This document shows, one piece after another, positions 33,355-42,472 of a stretch of DNA of 64,000 nt. A program made the translations under genes and the position numbers. The notes under the pieces are model-generated. The model searched no databases. It worked only from the letters and a program-made list of their open reading frames with translations, and was not told the origin of the DNA. Where the stretch lies: the NCBI RefSeq assembly GCF_002119405.1, contig NZ_MTBG01000004.1, positions 62,001 through 126,000 on the forward strand, written 5' to 3'. Every line of letters begins with the position of its first letter. The stretch's first letter is position 1. The stretch is from Pseudoruegeria sp. SK021. Lineage in GTDB: Bacteria; Pseudomonadota; Alphaproteobacteria; Rhodobacterales; Rhodobacteraceae.

Positions 33355-34851
33355 ATGCCCATGACTACGCTTCGCCTGTCCCCGGATGACAATGTCGTCA
33401 CAGCCATCCGCCCTTTGGAGGTCGGTGACGGCGGAGCGCTGGCCCTGATCCCCCGCGGCCATAAGATGGCGGCAGAGGCCATCGCCAAAGGCGCACCGGT
33501 GGTCAAATATGCGCAGGTGATCGGCTATGCCGCCGCCGACATCGCCGCGGGTGAGCATGTGCATTCGCATAATCTTGAGTTTAGGAACGTCACGCAATCC
33601 TATGATTTTTCAACAAATCTTAGACCTGCCGCGGTGCCTGCGACCCAAGACACGTTCCAAGGCTACCGCCGGGCGGATGGCCGCATCGGCACCCGGAATA
33701 CCATCGCGGTTCTGACCAGCGTCAACTGCTCGGCCACCGCGGCGCGGATGATCGCGGCGCATTTCACCGCCGAACGGTTGGCCGACTATCCCAATGTGGA
33801 CGGGGTCACTGCCTTCGTTCACGGCACCGGCTGCGGCATGGCCGATGATGGCGACGGGTTCGCGGCGCTGCAACGCACCATGTGGGGCTATGCCCGTAAT
33901 CCCAATGTCGGCGGCGTGTTGATGGCCGGTCTTGGCTGCGAGGTGAACCAGATCGACTGGCTGGTCGAGGCCTATGGCCTGACCCCGGGGCCGCTGTTTC
34001 AATCCATGAACATTCAGGATGTGGGCGGTCTGGCCAAGACCGTTGCCCTTGGCATCAAAAAGATCGAGGCCATGCTGCCCCTCGTCAACGCCACAACCCG
34101 CAGCACCTGTCCGGCCTCGGCCCTGATGGTCGGCCTGCAATGCGGCGGCTCGGACGCCATGTCCGGGATCACCGCCAATCCGGCGCTTGGCTATGCCTGC
34201 GATCTTCTGGTGGCTCAAGGCGGCACCGGGGTTTTGGCTGAAACCCCGGAAATCTATGGTGCCGAACATCTGCTGACCCGCCGCGCCGTGTCGCCGGAAG
34301 TGGGGGAAAAACTGGTCGCGCTGATCCGATGGTGGGAAGATTACACCAAGCGCAACAAAGGCTCGATGGACAACAACCCAAGCCCCGGCAACAAAAAAGG
34401 CGGGCTGACCACCATCTTGGAAAAGTCGCTCGGGGCCGCAGCCAAAGGCGGCACCACGCCGTTGACCGGTGTCTACAAATATGCCGAACCGGTCACCACC
34501 CCCGGCTTCGTGTTCATGGACAGCCCCGGCTACGATCCGGCCTCTGTGACCGGTCAGATCGCTTCGGGGTGCAACCTGATCGCCTTCACCACCGGTCGCG
34601 GTTCGGCCTTCGGCGCAAAGCCTGCGCCGTCGCTGAAGATCGCGACCAACACGGACATGTATACGCGGATGACCGACGACATGGACATCAACGCGGGCCG
34701 CATCCTGACCGACGGTGCCACCGTCGAAGAGGTCGGGCGCGAGATCTATCAGACGCTGCTGCGGGTGGCCTCGGGCGAGCAGACAAAATCCGAAGCCCAA
34801 GGTCTGGGCGACTACGAATTCGTCCCTTGGCAGATCGGCGCCGTAATGTGA
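33355..34851 (+). CDS. UxaA-family sugar-acid dehydratase (altronate/galactarate dehydratase type)
   Basis: 498 residues: N-terminal SAF domain (about 1-100) and the long C-terminal altronate/galactarate dehydratase domain, with GYRRADGRIGTRN, HGTGCGM, AGLGCEVNQ and TTGRGSAFGAKPAPS motifs. The family removes water from aldonic or aldaric acids to give 2-keto-3-deoxy acids, using an Fe2+ centre. The whole enzyme is one chain, unlike split SuyA/SuyB sulfolyases. It is transcribed with the TRAP genes, so it probably acts on the imported acid. A second ATG at 33361 is an equally possible start. Substrate not determined. Confidence 0.88.
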   Translation: MPMTTLRLSPDDNVVTAIRPLEVGDGGALALIPRGHKMAAEAIAKGAPVVKYAQVIGYAAADIAAGEHVHSHNLEFRNVTQSYDFSTNLRPAAVPATQDTFQGYRRADGRIGTRNTIAVLTSVNCSATAARMIAAHFTAERLADYPNVDGVTAFVHGTGCGMADDGDGFAALQRTMWGYARNPNVGGVLMAGLGCEVNQIDWLVEAYGLTPGPLFQSMNIQDVGGLAKTVALGIKKIEAMLPLVNATTRSTCPASALMVGLQCGGSDAMSGITANPALGYACDLLVAQGGTGVLAETPEIYGAEHLLTRRAVSPEVGEKLVALIRWWEDYTKRNKGSMDNNPSPGNKKGGLTTILEKSLGAAAKGGTTPLTGVYKYAEPVTTPGFVFMDSPGYDPASVTGQIASGCNLIAFTTGRGSAFGAKPAPSLKIATNTDMYTRMTDDMDINAGRILTDGATVEEVGREIYQTLLRVASGEQTKSEAQGLGDYEFVPWQIGAVM

Positions 34852-34932
34852 CACTGGCCAAGACCTATGGGCCGAGGCTAGATAGGCTTTGGCCCGTGCC
34901 CACCGCACACGAGTAATTTTTGAGGTACACCT

Positions 34933-35820
34933 ATGACGAAACCTACCATTGGCTTCATTGGCCTCGGCCTGATGGGCGCGGCTATGGTCGGGCGACTTCA
35001 GGACAAGGGCTATTCCCTGACCGTCCTTGGCAACCGGTCGCGCACGGCCGTAGATGCCGCCGTGGCGCGGGGCGCGGGCGAAGCCCAGACCGCAGCCGCA
35101 CTGGCCGCTGTGTCGGACATTGTGATGATCTGTGTCGACACCACGGCCAGCGTCGAATCCCGCATCTATGGCAAAGACGGCGTTTTGGATGGCCTGAAGC
35201 CAGACACAATCGTGATCGACTTTGGCACCTCGCTGCCCGCGTCAAGCCTTAAGATCGGCGAAGAAGTCGCTAAGAAACAAGGGTTTTTCCTGGACGCTCC
35301 GCTGGGCCGCACGCCGTCCCACGCCAAAGACGGCAAGCTGAACATCATGTGCGGCGGCGCGCCGGAAGCCTATGAGCGGATCAAGCCGGTCCTGGATGAT
35401 CTGGGCGAGAATATCTTTCACGTCGGTCCGCTTGGCTCTGGTCACAAGCTGAAGCTGATCAACAACTTCTTCGCCATGACCACAGCCTGCGCCATGTCCG
35501 AGGCCTTCGCTATGGCCGACAAGGCGGGTCTGCCGCGTCAAGGGCTCTATGACGTGATGTCCGCTGGCCCGCTACGGTCCGGCATGATGGATTTCGTCAA
35601 GAACTATGCCACGGACGGTCAGATTGACTTGGCCTTCTCGGTGCGCAACGCCAACAAAGATGTGGGCTATTACCGCCAGATGGCCGAGGAATTGGGCGTG
35701 ATGTCCCGGATGGCGGGCAGCGCCAGCGCCACCCTCGCCGAGGCTGTCGATCAGGATTTCGGCGATCACATGGTGCCGGAAATGGTTGATTTCCTGTCGC
35801 GGAAGTTCTCGGACGCATGA
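34933..35820 (+). CDS. Beta-hydroxyacid dehydrogenase (GarR/YihU-like), first copy
   Basis: 295 residues of the 3-hydroxyisobutyrate dehydrogenase superfamily: Rossmann N-terminus GFIGLGLMGAAMV, helical C-terminal domain and catalytic Lys174 in KLINNF. The substrate motif, usually DAPVSGG, reads DAPLGRTP here (residues 121-128), as in the sulfolactaldehyde reductase YihU (VPVGRT). Reduces a semialdehyde or oxidises a hydroxyacid with NAD(P)H. It is in the TRAP-dehydratase operon; a paralogue with the same motif lies at 40.5 kb. Substrate open. Confidence 0.9.
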   Translation: MTKPTIGFIGLGLMGAAMVGRLQDKGYSLTVLGNRSRTAVDAAVARGAGEAQTAAALAAVSDIVMICVDTTASVESRIYGKDGVLDGLKPDTIVIDFGTSLPASSLKIGEEVAKKQGFFLDAPLGRTPSHAKDGKLNIMCGGAPEAYERIKPVLDDLGENIFHVGPLGSGHKLKLINNFFAMTTACAMSEAFAMADKAGLPRQGLYDVMSAGPLRSGMMDFVKNYATDGQIDLAFSVRNANKDVGYYRQMAEELGVMSRMAGSASATLAEAVDQDFGDHMVPEMVDFLSRKFSDA

Positions 35821-35854
35821 CCACTCGACCTCTGTCTGGCCTGCGGCGTCACTG

Positions 35855-36769
35855 ATGCGCAGCGCACGTCCGCGCGAAGATCGCCTAACCCTTGGTGTGC
35901 TGATGATGGTCGGTGCAGCCCTGTGCTTCACCGCCATCGACACATCGGCCAAGTGGTTGATATTGGCAGGCTTGCCCGCGCTGCAAGTGGCCTTCGCCCG
36001 TTATGCGGGGCACTTTCTGATCTCTTTGGTGGTGTTCTTGCCGAACGAAGGCTTGCGGGCCTTCCATTCGAACCGGCCAGTCCTGCAATTTCTGCGCGGG
36101 CTGTTTCTGCTGTTCAGCACCCTGCTGAATTTCGTGGCGCTGACCTATCTGCCGATCACCTTGACGACGACCATCATGTTCGCCGTGCCTTTGGTGGTGT
36201 CGCTGCTATCCGTGCCGATGTTGGGCGAAAAAGTCGGGCCACGGCGGCTGTCTGCCGTGGGGATCGGGTTTGTCGGCGTCATCGTGGCAGTACAGCCTTG
36301 GGGGGCCGAATTTCACCCCGCCATGATCTTCTCCCTCGGCGCGTTGTGCTGTGCAGCGCTGTATTTCCTGCTGACCCGTATGTTGGCCGGGATCGAAAGC
36401 AACGATACCAGCCAATTATGGACCAGCGGCATTGCGACCCTCGCCCTGTTTCCGTTTGTCATTCTGCACTGGGAATGGCCCGACACCTTGACCGGCTATG
36501 TCGTGATGACGGTGATTGGCCTGTTTGGCATCGTTGGCCATTCCGTGGCCAATATCGCGCATCGCTTTGCCGATGCCTCGATCCTGTCACCGGTGGTATA
36601 TGTGCAACTGGTCTATGCAACGCTGGCCGGTCTGCTGATCTTTGGCACGCCGCCAACGATGTGGACCGTGGTCGGTGCGCTGATCATCGTCGGTTCAGGC
36701 ATCTATATCTGGATGCGGGAACGGACCTTGGCCCGCGATAGGACCGCCGCCAATATATCGACGGATTAA
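35855..36769 (+). CDS. DMT-superfamily permease (EamA domains)
   Basis: 304 residues with ten predicted membrane helices arranged as two EamA repeats (first about 18-145, second about 160-290), the standard drug/metabolite exporter layout. The motif RYAGHFLISLVVF near helix 2 and PLVVSLLSVPMLGEKVGPRRL at the end of repeat one are typical. It probably exports or exchanges a metabolite linked to the sugar-acid pathway, being the last gene of the TRAP operon. ATG 35855 has only a weak ribosome site, so translation may depend on the preceding gene 34 bp away. Confidence 0.88.
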   Translation: MRSARPREDRLTLGVLMMVGAALCFTAIDTSAKWLILAGLPALQVAFARYAGHFLISLVVFLPNEGLRAFHSNRPVLQFLRGLFLLFSTLLNFVALTYLPITLTTTIMFAVPLVVSLLSVPMLGEKVGPRRLSAVGIGFVGVIVAVQPWGAEFHPAMIFSLGALCCAALYFLLTRMLAGIESNDTSQLWTSGIATLALFPFVILHWEWPDTLTGYVVMTVIGLFGIVGHSVANIAHRFADASILSPVVYVQLVYATLAGLLIFGTPPTMWTVVGALIIVGSGIYIWMRERTLARDRTAANISTD

Positions 36770-36772
36770 CGT

Positions 36773-36798
36773 GAAGAGCGGCGCTTAAGCCGCTCTTC
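36773..36798. terminator. Bidirectional terminator between DMT permease and SDR
   Basis: A perfect 10-bp stem, GAAGAGCGGC (36773-36782) and GCCGCTCTTC (36789-36798), with a 6-nt loop lies between convergent genes. The T content after it is modest on the plus strand. Confidence 0.75.
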
Positions 36799-36813
36799 CG
36801 TCTCTATTATGTA

Positions 36814-37560
36814 TCAGCCACGTCCCATCAACGGCATTGCCGACGCCATGACGGTCATGAATTGCACATTCGCGTCCAGCGGCAATTCTGCCATATGCAG
36901 CACGGAATGGGCCACATGGGCCACATCCATCACCGGCTCAATCTTATTGCTGCCATCGGCCTGCGGCACACCCTTGGTCATGGCCACCGCCATGTCGGTC
37001 AGGGCGTTGCCGATATCGATTTGTCCGCAGGCAATGTTGAAGGGGCGGCCGTCCAGCGACAGGGTTTTGGTCAACCCGCTCACCGCGTGTTTCGACATCG
37101 TATAGGGCACTGAACCGGGGCGCGGCACCGAAGCCGAGATTGAGCCGTTGTTAATGATCCGTCCGCCCATCGGGTCTTGGCGGCGCATCATCGCAAAGGC
37201 AGCCCGGGCCGTCAGGAACATGCCGGTGATGTTGACGCTCGACACCTTGTGCCAATCGGCAACCGAGATTTCGTCAATCAGGGTGCTGGGCAGGCCAGCG
37301 CCGGCATTATTGAACAGCACATCCAAGTGCCCCCAGTCTTTTCCCAACGTGACGAAAGCATTCATCACTTGTGTCTCGTCAGTCACGTCACATGGCAGGA
37401 TCAGCGCATCGTTATGGCCGTCTGCGGTCTCTTCCAATGCGCTGGCGCGGCGTCCCACCAATGCCACCCGATAGCCCGCATCAAGGAAGCGTCGGGCGGT
37501 TGCCCGGCCAATTCCGCTGCCGGCACCGGTGATCAAGATGGTTTTCTGCGTGTCAGTCAT
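36814..37560 (-). CDS. Short-chain dehydrogenase (SDR), first copy in the island
   Basis: 248 residues, classical SDR: TGAGSGIGRATA cofactor loop, DVTD acidic pocket, NNAGAG, and catalytic Ser with YTMSK. Likely oxidises a sugar or sugar-acid hydroxyl, consistent with the dehydratase gene upstream on the same strand. The ATG at 37560 has an AGAGGA site. Four phased GTCCGA direct repeats lie 44-83 bp before the start, so it may have its own promoter besides read-through from the dehydratase gene. Exact substrate unknown. Confidence 0.88.
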   Translation of the reverse strand: MTDTQKTILITGAGSGIGRATARRFLDAGYRVALVGRRASALEETADGHNDALILPCDVTDETQVMNAFVTLGKDWGHLDVLFNNAGAGLPSTLIDEISVADWHKVSSVNITGMFLTARAAFAMMRRQDPMGGRIINNGSISASVPRPGSVPYTMSKHAVSGLTKTLSLDGRPFNIACGQIDIGNALTDMAVAMTKGVPQADGSNKIEPVMDVAHVAHSVLHMAELPLDANVQFMTVMASAMPLMGRG

Positions 37561-37603
37561 GAACAATTCCTCTTAGGGGCACTAACGTCGAACCGCTGTG
37601 ACG

Positions 37604-37643
37604 GTCCGATAAAAGTCCGACAAAAGTCCGACGTCAGTCCGAT
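37604..37643. repeat. Four 11-bp-phased GTCCGA(C/T) direct repeats
   Basis: GTCCGAY occurs at 37604, 37615, 37626 and 37637, each exactly 11 bp apart, in the 110-bp gap between the dehydratase stop and the SDR start. The inner copies share the spacer AAAA. Helical phasing suggests cooperative binding by an unknown regulator; replication slippage is the alternative. Confidence 0.8.
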
Positions 37644-37670
37644 GCTGTATTTTGGTCCAAGCTCAAAGGC

Positions 37671-39452
37671 TTAGTGGTTGTCGCGCGGTAAATCCTTGGC
37701 GGTCTTCTGATAGGCCGTGGCCAGTTCCAGACAGCCACCTTCGGACAATTGCCCCACATGGCTGCGATAGATTTCTTCCCACGGGGTTTGGTTGACAATG
37801 GTCGGCGGCGTCCAAGCGGCTTTGCGCGCCGCCCATTCCTCGTCCGGCACCAAGGCATTCAACGTGCTGGCATTCAGATCCAGCAGCACCCGGTCGCCGG
37901 TTTTCAAATAGGCAAGGCCACCGCCCACCACCGATTCCGGCGAAGCATTCAGGATCGACGGGCTTTCCGATGTGCCCGACTGGCGGCCATCCCCAACGGT
38001 TGGGAGATGGTTAATGCCTTGTTTTACAACGGAATCTGGCGGCAGCATATTGACCACTTCAGCCGAACCCGGATAGCCGACGCAGCCGACGCCCCGAATG
38101 AACAGGATGGTGTCGGCGTCGATCCCGAGGTTCGGATCGTTGATCCGGTCATGGTAATCCTCGGGGCCTTCAAACACCACGGCGCGGGCTTCGTGGATGT
38201 TTTCCTTGCCCGGGCGCGACAGGAACCGCTTCTGGAAATCTTCAGAGATGACGGAGGTTTTCATCAAGGCGCTGTCGAACAGATTGCCCGAAATCACCAA
38301 AAAACCAGCGTTTTTGCGCAATGGCGCATCGTAGGTTTTGATCACATCGGTATCGCGGCTTTCCCATTTGCCAAGCGCCTCGCCCATGGATTTACCACTG
38401 ACCGTCACCACATCCTCGTGCAAGCGGCCCGCCTTGCGCAATTCGCCCATCACCGCCGGAACACCGCCCGCGCGATAGAAGCTTTCGCCAAGGTATTTTC
38501 CCGCAGGTTGCATGTTGACCAACAGCGGCACGTCAAACCCGATCTTCTGCCAATCCGTGACATGCAAATCGACACCAATATGGCGGGCAATCGCCTGAAG
38601 GTGCGGCGGCGCGTTGGTCGATCCACCAATCGCCGAGTTTGTTACGATCGCATTTTCAAAGGCTTGCCGGGTCATGATGTCCGACGGCTTCAGGTCTTCA
38701 TGCACCATGCCAACCGCACGGCGACCGGTCTGATAGGCCATCGCCATCCGTTCGCGGAACGGGGCCGGAATGGCCGAACAGCCGGTCAGGCTCATGCCCA
38801 ATGCCTCGGCCAGCGCGTTCATCGTACTGGCGGTGCCCATGGTGTTGCAGTGGCCCAAACTGGGGGCAGAGGCACAGACCCGGCTGATGAATTCGTCATA
38901 TTCGATCTCACCTTCGGCCAAAAGGCGGCGGCTTTCCCAGACGATGGTTCCCGATCCGGCCAAATTACCGTTCCACCACCCGTCCAACATCGGTCCGCCA
39001 CTTAGCACGATGGCCGGAAGGTCCACCGTTGCGGCCCCCATCAGCATGGCCGGCGTTGTCTTATCGCAGCCGGTGGTCAAAACCACCCCGTCGATCGGAT
39101 AGCCGTGCAGCACTTCCACAAGGCTCAGATAGGCCAGATTGCGGTCCAGTGCGGCGGTTGGTCGTTTGCCGGTCTCTTGAATCGGATGGACGGGAAATTC
39201 CATGGGAATTCCGCCCGCATCGCGGATGCCTGCCTTGACCCGATCCATCAAAAAGACGTGGATCTTGTTGCAGGGCGCGATGTCAGACCCGGTCTGGGCG
39301 ATGCCAATCACCGGCCGTTCGCCCTGCAATTCTTCGCGGGTGTATTCTTGGTTGAGATAGCGTTCCAGATAGAGGGCAGTCATCCCGGGATTGTTGGGAT
39401 TGTCGAACCACTCCTGCGAGCGGAATTTCTTGTGGGCGCGGGTGTCGCTCAT
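37671..39452 (-). CDS. IlvD/Edd-family pentonate dehydratase (xylonate/arabonate type)
   Basis: 593 residues. Fe-S cluster cysteines in [21 protein letters not shown] and [10 protein letters not shown]; the N-terminal [10 protein letters not shown] and [10 protein letters not shown] and the C-terminal PRDNH closely resemble Caulobacter D-xylonate dehydratase XylD and L-arabonate dehydratases. It converts a pentonate or related aldonate to the 2-keto-3-deoxy acid, a substrate for the KDG-type kinase or an aldolase. ATG 39452 gives the family N-terminus; a GTG at 39473 is possible. A GGTATACC operator lies 53-66 bp upstream. XylD-type identity is stronger than the precise sugar. Confidence 0.92.
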   Translation of the reverse strand: MSDTRAHKKFRSQEWFDNPNNPGMTALYLERYLNQEYTREELQGERPVIGIAQTGSDIAPCNKIHVFLMDRVKAGIRDAGGIPMEFPVHPIQETGKRPTAALDRNLAYLSLVEVLHGYPIDGVVLTTGCDKTTPAMLMGAATVDLPAIVLSGGPMLDGWWNGNLAGSGTIVWESRRLLAEGEIEYDEFISRVCASAPSLGHCNTMGTASTMNALAEALGMSLTGCSAIPAPFRERMAMAYQTGRRAVGMVHEDLKPSDIMTRQAFENAIVTNSAIGGSTNAPPHLQAIARHIGVDLHVTDWQKIGFDVPLLVNMQPAGKYLGESFYRAGGVPAVMGELRKAGRLHEDVVTVSGKSMGEALGKWESRDTDVIKTYDAPLRKNAGFLVISGNLFDSALMKTSVISEDFQKRFLSRPGKENIHEARAVVFEGPEDYHDRINDPNLGIDADTILFIRGVGCVGYPGSAEVVNMLPPDSVVKQGINHLPTVGDGRQSGTSESPSILNASPESVVGGGLAYLKTGDRVLLDLNASTLNALVPDEEWAARKAAWTPPTIVNQTPWEEIYRSHVGQLSEGGCLELATAYQKTAKDLPRDNH

Positions 39453-39504
39453 GAGTGGATCCAATCTGGTCACAGCGGGTCAGGTTTTGCCGGCATCTTC
39501 CCGG

Positions 39505-39518
39505 TCTGGTATACCAAA
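39505..39518. promoter_or_regulatory. GntR operator candidate, site 2 (dehydratase promoter)
   Basis: TCTGGTATACCAAA has the same GGTATACC core and right arm as site 1 (12 of 14 positions) and sits upstream of the IlvD/Edd dehydratase gene, after the stop of the next SDR. Confidence 0.75.
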
Positions 39519-39566
39519 TGCAAGGGCTATGATTAGGCGAAGACCCGGCAAAGGTTGGGAAATGCC

Positions 39567-40313
39567 CTAAAGCCCGCCGGTGACCGGCAGGATCGCACCC
39601 GTCGCAAAGCTGGCCTTGTCAGAGGCCAACCACAGGATCGCCTCAGCAATGTCCTCAGGCGTTGCAGCCCGGCGCAACGGCGCGTTGCGGGCGACCATTC
39701 CCGGACGGTCCGGGTTGCCTGCATGGGCATGAATGTCGGTCAACGTGGTCCCGGCGCGAACCGCATTGACCCGGATGCCTTGCGGCCCGACTTCTTTGGC
39801 AAGACCAATCGTCAGGGTTTCGATCGCGCCCTTTGTGGCGGCATAGTGGACGTATTCACCGGGACTGCCCTGCACCGCTGCCACCGAAGACAGGTTGATG
39901 ATGACACCGCCGCGCCCGCCGAACTCCGTCGACATGCAGCGCACCGCGGCTTGGGAGCAATAGATGCTGCCAAAGACGTTGGTGGCAAAGGTGGCTTGCA
40001 GCGTCTCGGGCGCCAGATTGACCAGACGCGTGGCCCCGCCGATGACCCCGGCATTGTTGACCAGCAAGGTCGGGGCGCCCAATGTCGCTGCGCAATGGGC
40101 GAACAGGGCGTCGACCTGCACCGGGTCGCTGACATTGGCCTGAAACAGGGTGCCAACCGCGCCTTGTGCAAGACAAGCGTCCAGACTGCTTTGGGCTGCC
40201 AGATGATCGCGGCGATAGGCAATGCAAACATCATAACCGGCCTGCGCCGCAAGCCGGGCTGTCGCCCGTCCGATCCCACGCCCGCCGCCGGTGATGAGGG
40301 CCACTCGGCGCAT
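39567..40313 (-). CDS. Short-chain dehydrogenase (SDR), second copy in the island
   Basis: 248 residues with TGGGRGIGRATARL, NNAGVIG and YAATK motifs and the C-terminal ATGAILPVTGGL. The region resembles the SDRs commonly annotated as glucose or sugar dehydrogenases. It probably oxidises a sugar or aldonate. The ATG at 40313 gives the family N-terminus; the longer frame from 40379 adds unrelated residues. It lies between a beta-hydroxyacid dehydrogenase gene (upstream) and the dehydratase (downstream) on the same strand. Confidence 0.88.
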   Translation of the reverse strand: MRRVALITGGGRGIGRATARLAAQAGYDVCIAYRRDHLAAQSSLDACLAQGAVGTLFQANVSDPVQVDALFAHCAATLGAPTLLVNNAGVIGGATRLVNLAPETLQATFATNVFGSIYCSQAAVRCMSTEFGGRGGVIINLSSVAAVQGSPGEYVHYAATKGAIETLTIGLAKEVGPQGIRVNAVRAGTTLTDIHAHAGNPDRPGMVARNAPLRRAATPEDIAEAILWLASDKASFATGAILPVTGGL

Positions 40314-40461
40314 CAGCCGTCCACCCAGCGTATCATGGCCGCGCTTGATGCCGCCGAACGATCCGCAGGCAGGAGGCATCCGGTCTGTTCAAAGGCGATC
40401 ACGTGGTTCTTCATCAGCATCTGTCCCTCCCCGGCCAGTTACGTCTGGAATCCGTCCGCAG

Positions 40462-41406
40462 TCATTCGTCGTCAGCGCGTGCGCCCTTCTTGACCGCCTC
40501 GGCCAGATCGACGCCACTGAGCCGGGCAATGTGATCCGACATGGTCGGCAGATAGGCCGCGCCGTGACCGGTTGCCTCAGCATGAGTGAAGTACTGCTTC
40601 ATCGCCGCGCCCATCAAGTTTACCACATCGCCGTCGCTGGCCATGTTCGCGGCATAGCGCACATCTTTGGAGGCGTTTTGAATGCTGAACTTATGCGCAT
40701 CCGGGTCGCGGTCTACCGCATAGCGCATGAAGGTCTCGAAAAACCCGTTCGACATCCGGCTGCTTCCAATCACATTGCGCACGATCTGTGGCGACAGGCC
40801 GGATTTCACCCCCAAGGTCAAAGCCTCGCTGAACAAAGACGCATAGCCCAGCGAAATGAAGTTCATGATCAATTTCATGGTATGGGCCGAACCGACCGGA
40901 CCGGTATGGGTGACATTGCCAGCCCAGCAGTCGATGATGGGGCGCAGACGATCAAACATCTCAGGCGCGGCACCGACCATGGCATCCAGCGTGCCGGCCT
41001 CGGCCTCGACTGGTGTGCGACCCAGCGGAGCATCCACCAGGGTCATGCCTGCTGCGGACAATTCCGTCGCCAACCCCCGTGTGGATCCGGGATCAGAGGT
41101 GGTGGAATCGACCACGATCAGGCCGCGCTTGCCCGAGGCCAGAATGCCATCCGGCCCGCGCATGACCGCGTCGACCTGTTGCGAATTGCTCAGGCAAAGG
41201 TGGATGATCGCGCATGCCGATGCCAATGCGCGCGGGCTGTCTGCCTCTTGCGCGCCCTTGCCCAAAAGATCATCGACCGGCGCCCGGTTGCGGTGGCCCA
41301 CGACCCATAATGGATAGCCGCTTTTCAGGATATTTGCGGCCATGCCATGACCCATCAATCCGACGCCGATAAACCCGATGACCGGCTTGTGTTGCGTGCT
41401 CGTCAT
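40462..41406 (-). CDS. Beta-hydroxyacid dehydrogenase (GarR/YihU-like), second copy
   Basis: 314 residues: GFIGVGLMGHGMAAN cofactor loop, DAPLGRTP substrate motif (residues 125-132) as in the first copy, and catalytic Lys in MKLIMNF. The second Asn of the usual KLINN is shifted to a Met-Asn pair. It should interconvert a hydroxyacid and semialdehyde or keto acid with NAD(P). A near-perfect AAGGAGGG ribosome site precedes ATG 41406, so it is probably well translated. It is divergent from the KDG-type kinase with an operator between them. Confidence 0.9.
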   Translation of the reverse strand: MTSTQHKPVIGFIGVGLMGHGMAANILKSGYPLWVVGHRNRAPVDDLLGKGAQEADSPRALASACAIIHLCLSNSQQVDAVMRGPDGILASGKRGLIVVDSTTSDPGSTRGLATELSAAGMTLVDAPLGRTPVEAEAGTLDAMVGAAPEMFDRLRPIIDCWAGNVTHTGPVGSAHTMKLIMNFISLGYASLFSEALTLGVKSGLSPQIVRNVIGSSRMSNGFFETFMRYAVDRDPDAHKFSIQNASKDVRYAANMASDGDVVNLMGAAMKQYFTHAEATGHGAAYLPTMSDHIARLSGVDLAEAVKKGARADDE

Positions 41407-41479
41407 TTGCCCTCCTTGGGACGGATCGGGGCGATCTAAAGTCTCGTGGCCCATTTCCCCACTTTCGTCCGCTCGGGAT

Positions 41480-41493
41480 GTGGGTATACCATT
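41480..41493. promoter_or_regulatory. GntR operator candidate, site 3 (kinase / beta-HAD divergent promoter)
   Basis: GTGGGTATACCATT has the 8-bp GGTATACC core of sites 1 and 2 but weaker flanks. It lies between the divergent second beta-hydroxyacid dehydrogenase and the KDG-type kinase. Confidence 0.6.
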
Positions 41494-41563
41494 CCCGGAT
41501 AATGGCAAAGGGTTCGTGGCGCAGCCACAGCCCATGCCACAGGACACCCACGGCGAGGTCGTT

Positions 41564-42472
41564 ATGAAAGTTGCAAGAAAATCCCTTTTGACCCTAGGGG
41601 AGTGCATGGTCGAACTGGCGCCGCAACAGGACGGGGCCTTTCGCATGGGCTTTGCCGGCGACACGTTCAACACGGCATGGTACGCTCGCCGGCAGTTGGG
41701 CGCCGATTGGGCCGTAGCATTTGGCACCTGCGTCGGCACCGACCCGCTGTCGGATCAGTTGGTGGCCTATGTCGACGCACAGGGCATTGATAGCCAGTAC
41801 ATCCAACGGGTCTCTGACCGGACCTTGGGTCTTTATATGATCCAACTTGACCGGGGGGAACGCAGCTTTTCCTATTGGCGCGGGCAATCCGCCGCCAAGT
41901 TGTTGGCCGACGATCCGGCCCGGCTAGAGACAATGCTGACATCAGCGGGCTTGGTTCTGTTGTCGGGGATTACGGTGGCAATCCTTGCGCCAGACGCCCG
42001 GAACCGGTTGATTTCGGCCTTGGCAGCCGCCCGGAAAGCCGGAACCGTGGTGGCGTTTGACACCAATTTGCGCCAACGCCTTTGGACCAGCAACGAAGAA
42101 ATGTGCGCCAGCATCATGGATGTTGCAGCAGTTTCTGACATCATGTTTCCCTCGTTCGACGAAGAGACCGCAGCCTTCGGGGACCGGTCGCCCGAAAAGA
42201 CCGCCAAACGCTATGAAGACGCCGGGGCAAGCTTGGTGGTGGTTAAGAACGGTATTGATCCCCTCACCATTTGGTCAAAAGACGATGGGCTGAACTATTT
42301 CAAACCGACCCCGGCCCCGGCGGTGATCGACACCACCGCAGCAGGCGACAGCTTTAACGCCGGTTTCTTGTCCGCTTGGCTGCAAGGGGGCACGTTGGCT
42401 GACGCCGCCGAAGCCGGAATGGCCCTGTCTGCAAAAGTGGTGCAGGGACAAGGCGCATTGGTTGACGTTTGA
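41564..42472 (+). CDS. kdgK: PfkB-family sugar kinase, 2-keto-3-deoxygluconate kinase type
   Basis: 302 residues of the ribokinase/PfkB family. The N-terminus GECMVELAP and GFAGDTFNTAWYARR matches KdgK of Escherichia coli, and the C-terminal PfkB signature DTTAAGDSFNAGFL with the catalytic Asp is intact. It phosphorylates a 2-keto-3-deoxy sugar acid, the expected product of the two dehydratases in this island. ATG 41564 follows a GAGG site; a GntR operator candidate lies about 75 bp upstream. No KDPG aldolase gene was found nearby. Confidence 0.9.
   Translation: MKVARKSLLTLGECMVELAPQQDGAFRMGFAGDTFNTAWYARRQLGADWAVAFGTCVGTDPLSDQLVAYVDAQGIDSQYIQRVSDRTLGLYMIQLDRGERSFSYWRGQSAAKLLADDPARLETMLTSAGLVLLSGITVAILAPDARNRLISALAAARKAGTVVAFDTNLRQRLWTSNEEMCASIMDVAAVSDIMFPSFDEETAAFGDRSPEKTAKRYEDAGASLVVVKNGIDPLTIWSKDDGLNYFKPTPAPAVIDTTAAGDSFNAGFLSAWLQGGTLADAAEAGMALSAKVVQGQGALVDV

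Noticed and set aside
33355-34851. 3-sulfolactate sulfo-lyase (SuyAB) identity for the UxaA-type gene
   Set aside because: SuyA and SuyB are homologous but normally separate proteins; the fused full-length chain fits altronate/galactarate dehydratases better.
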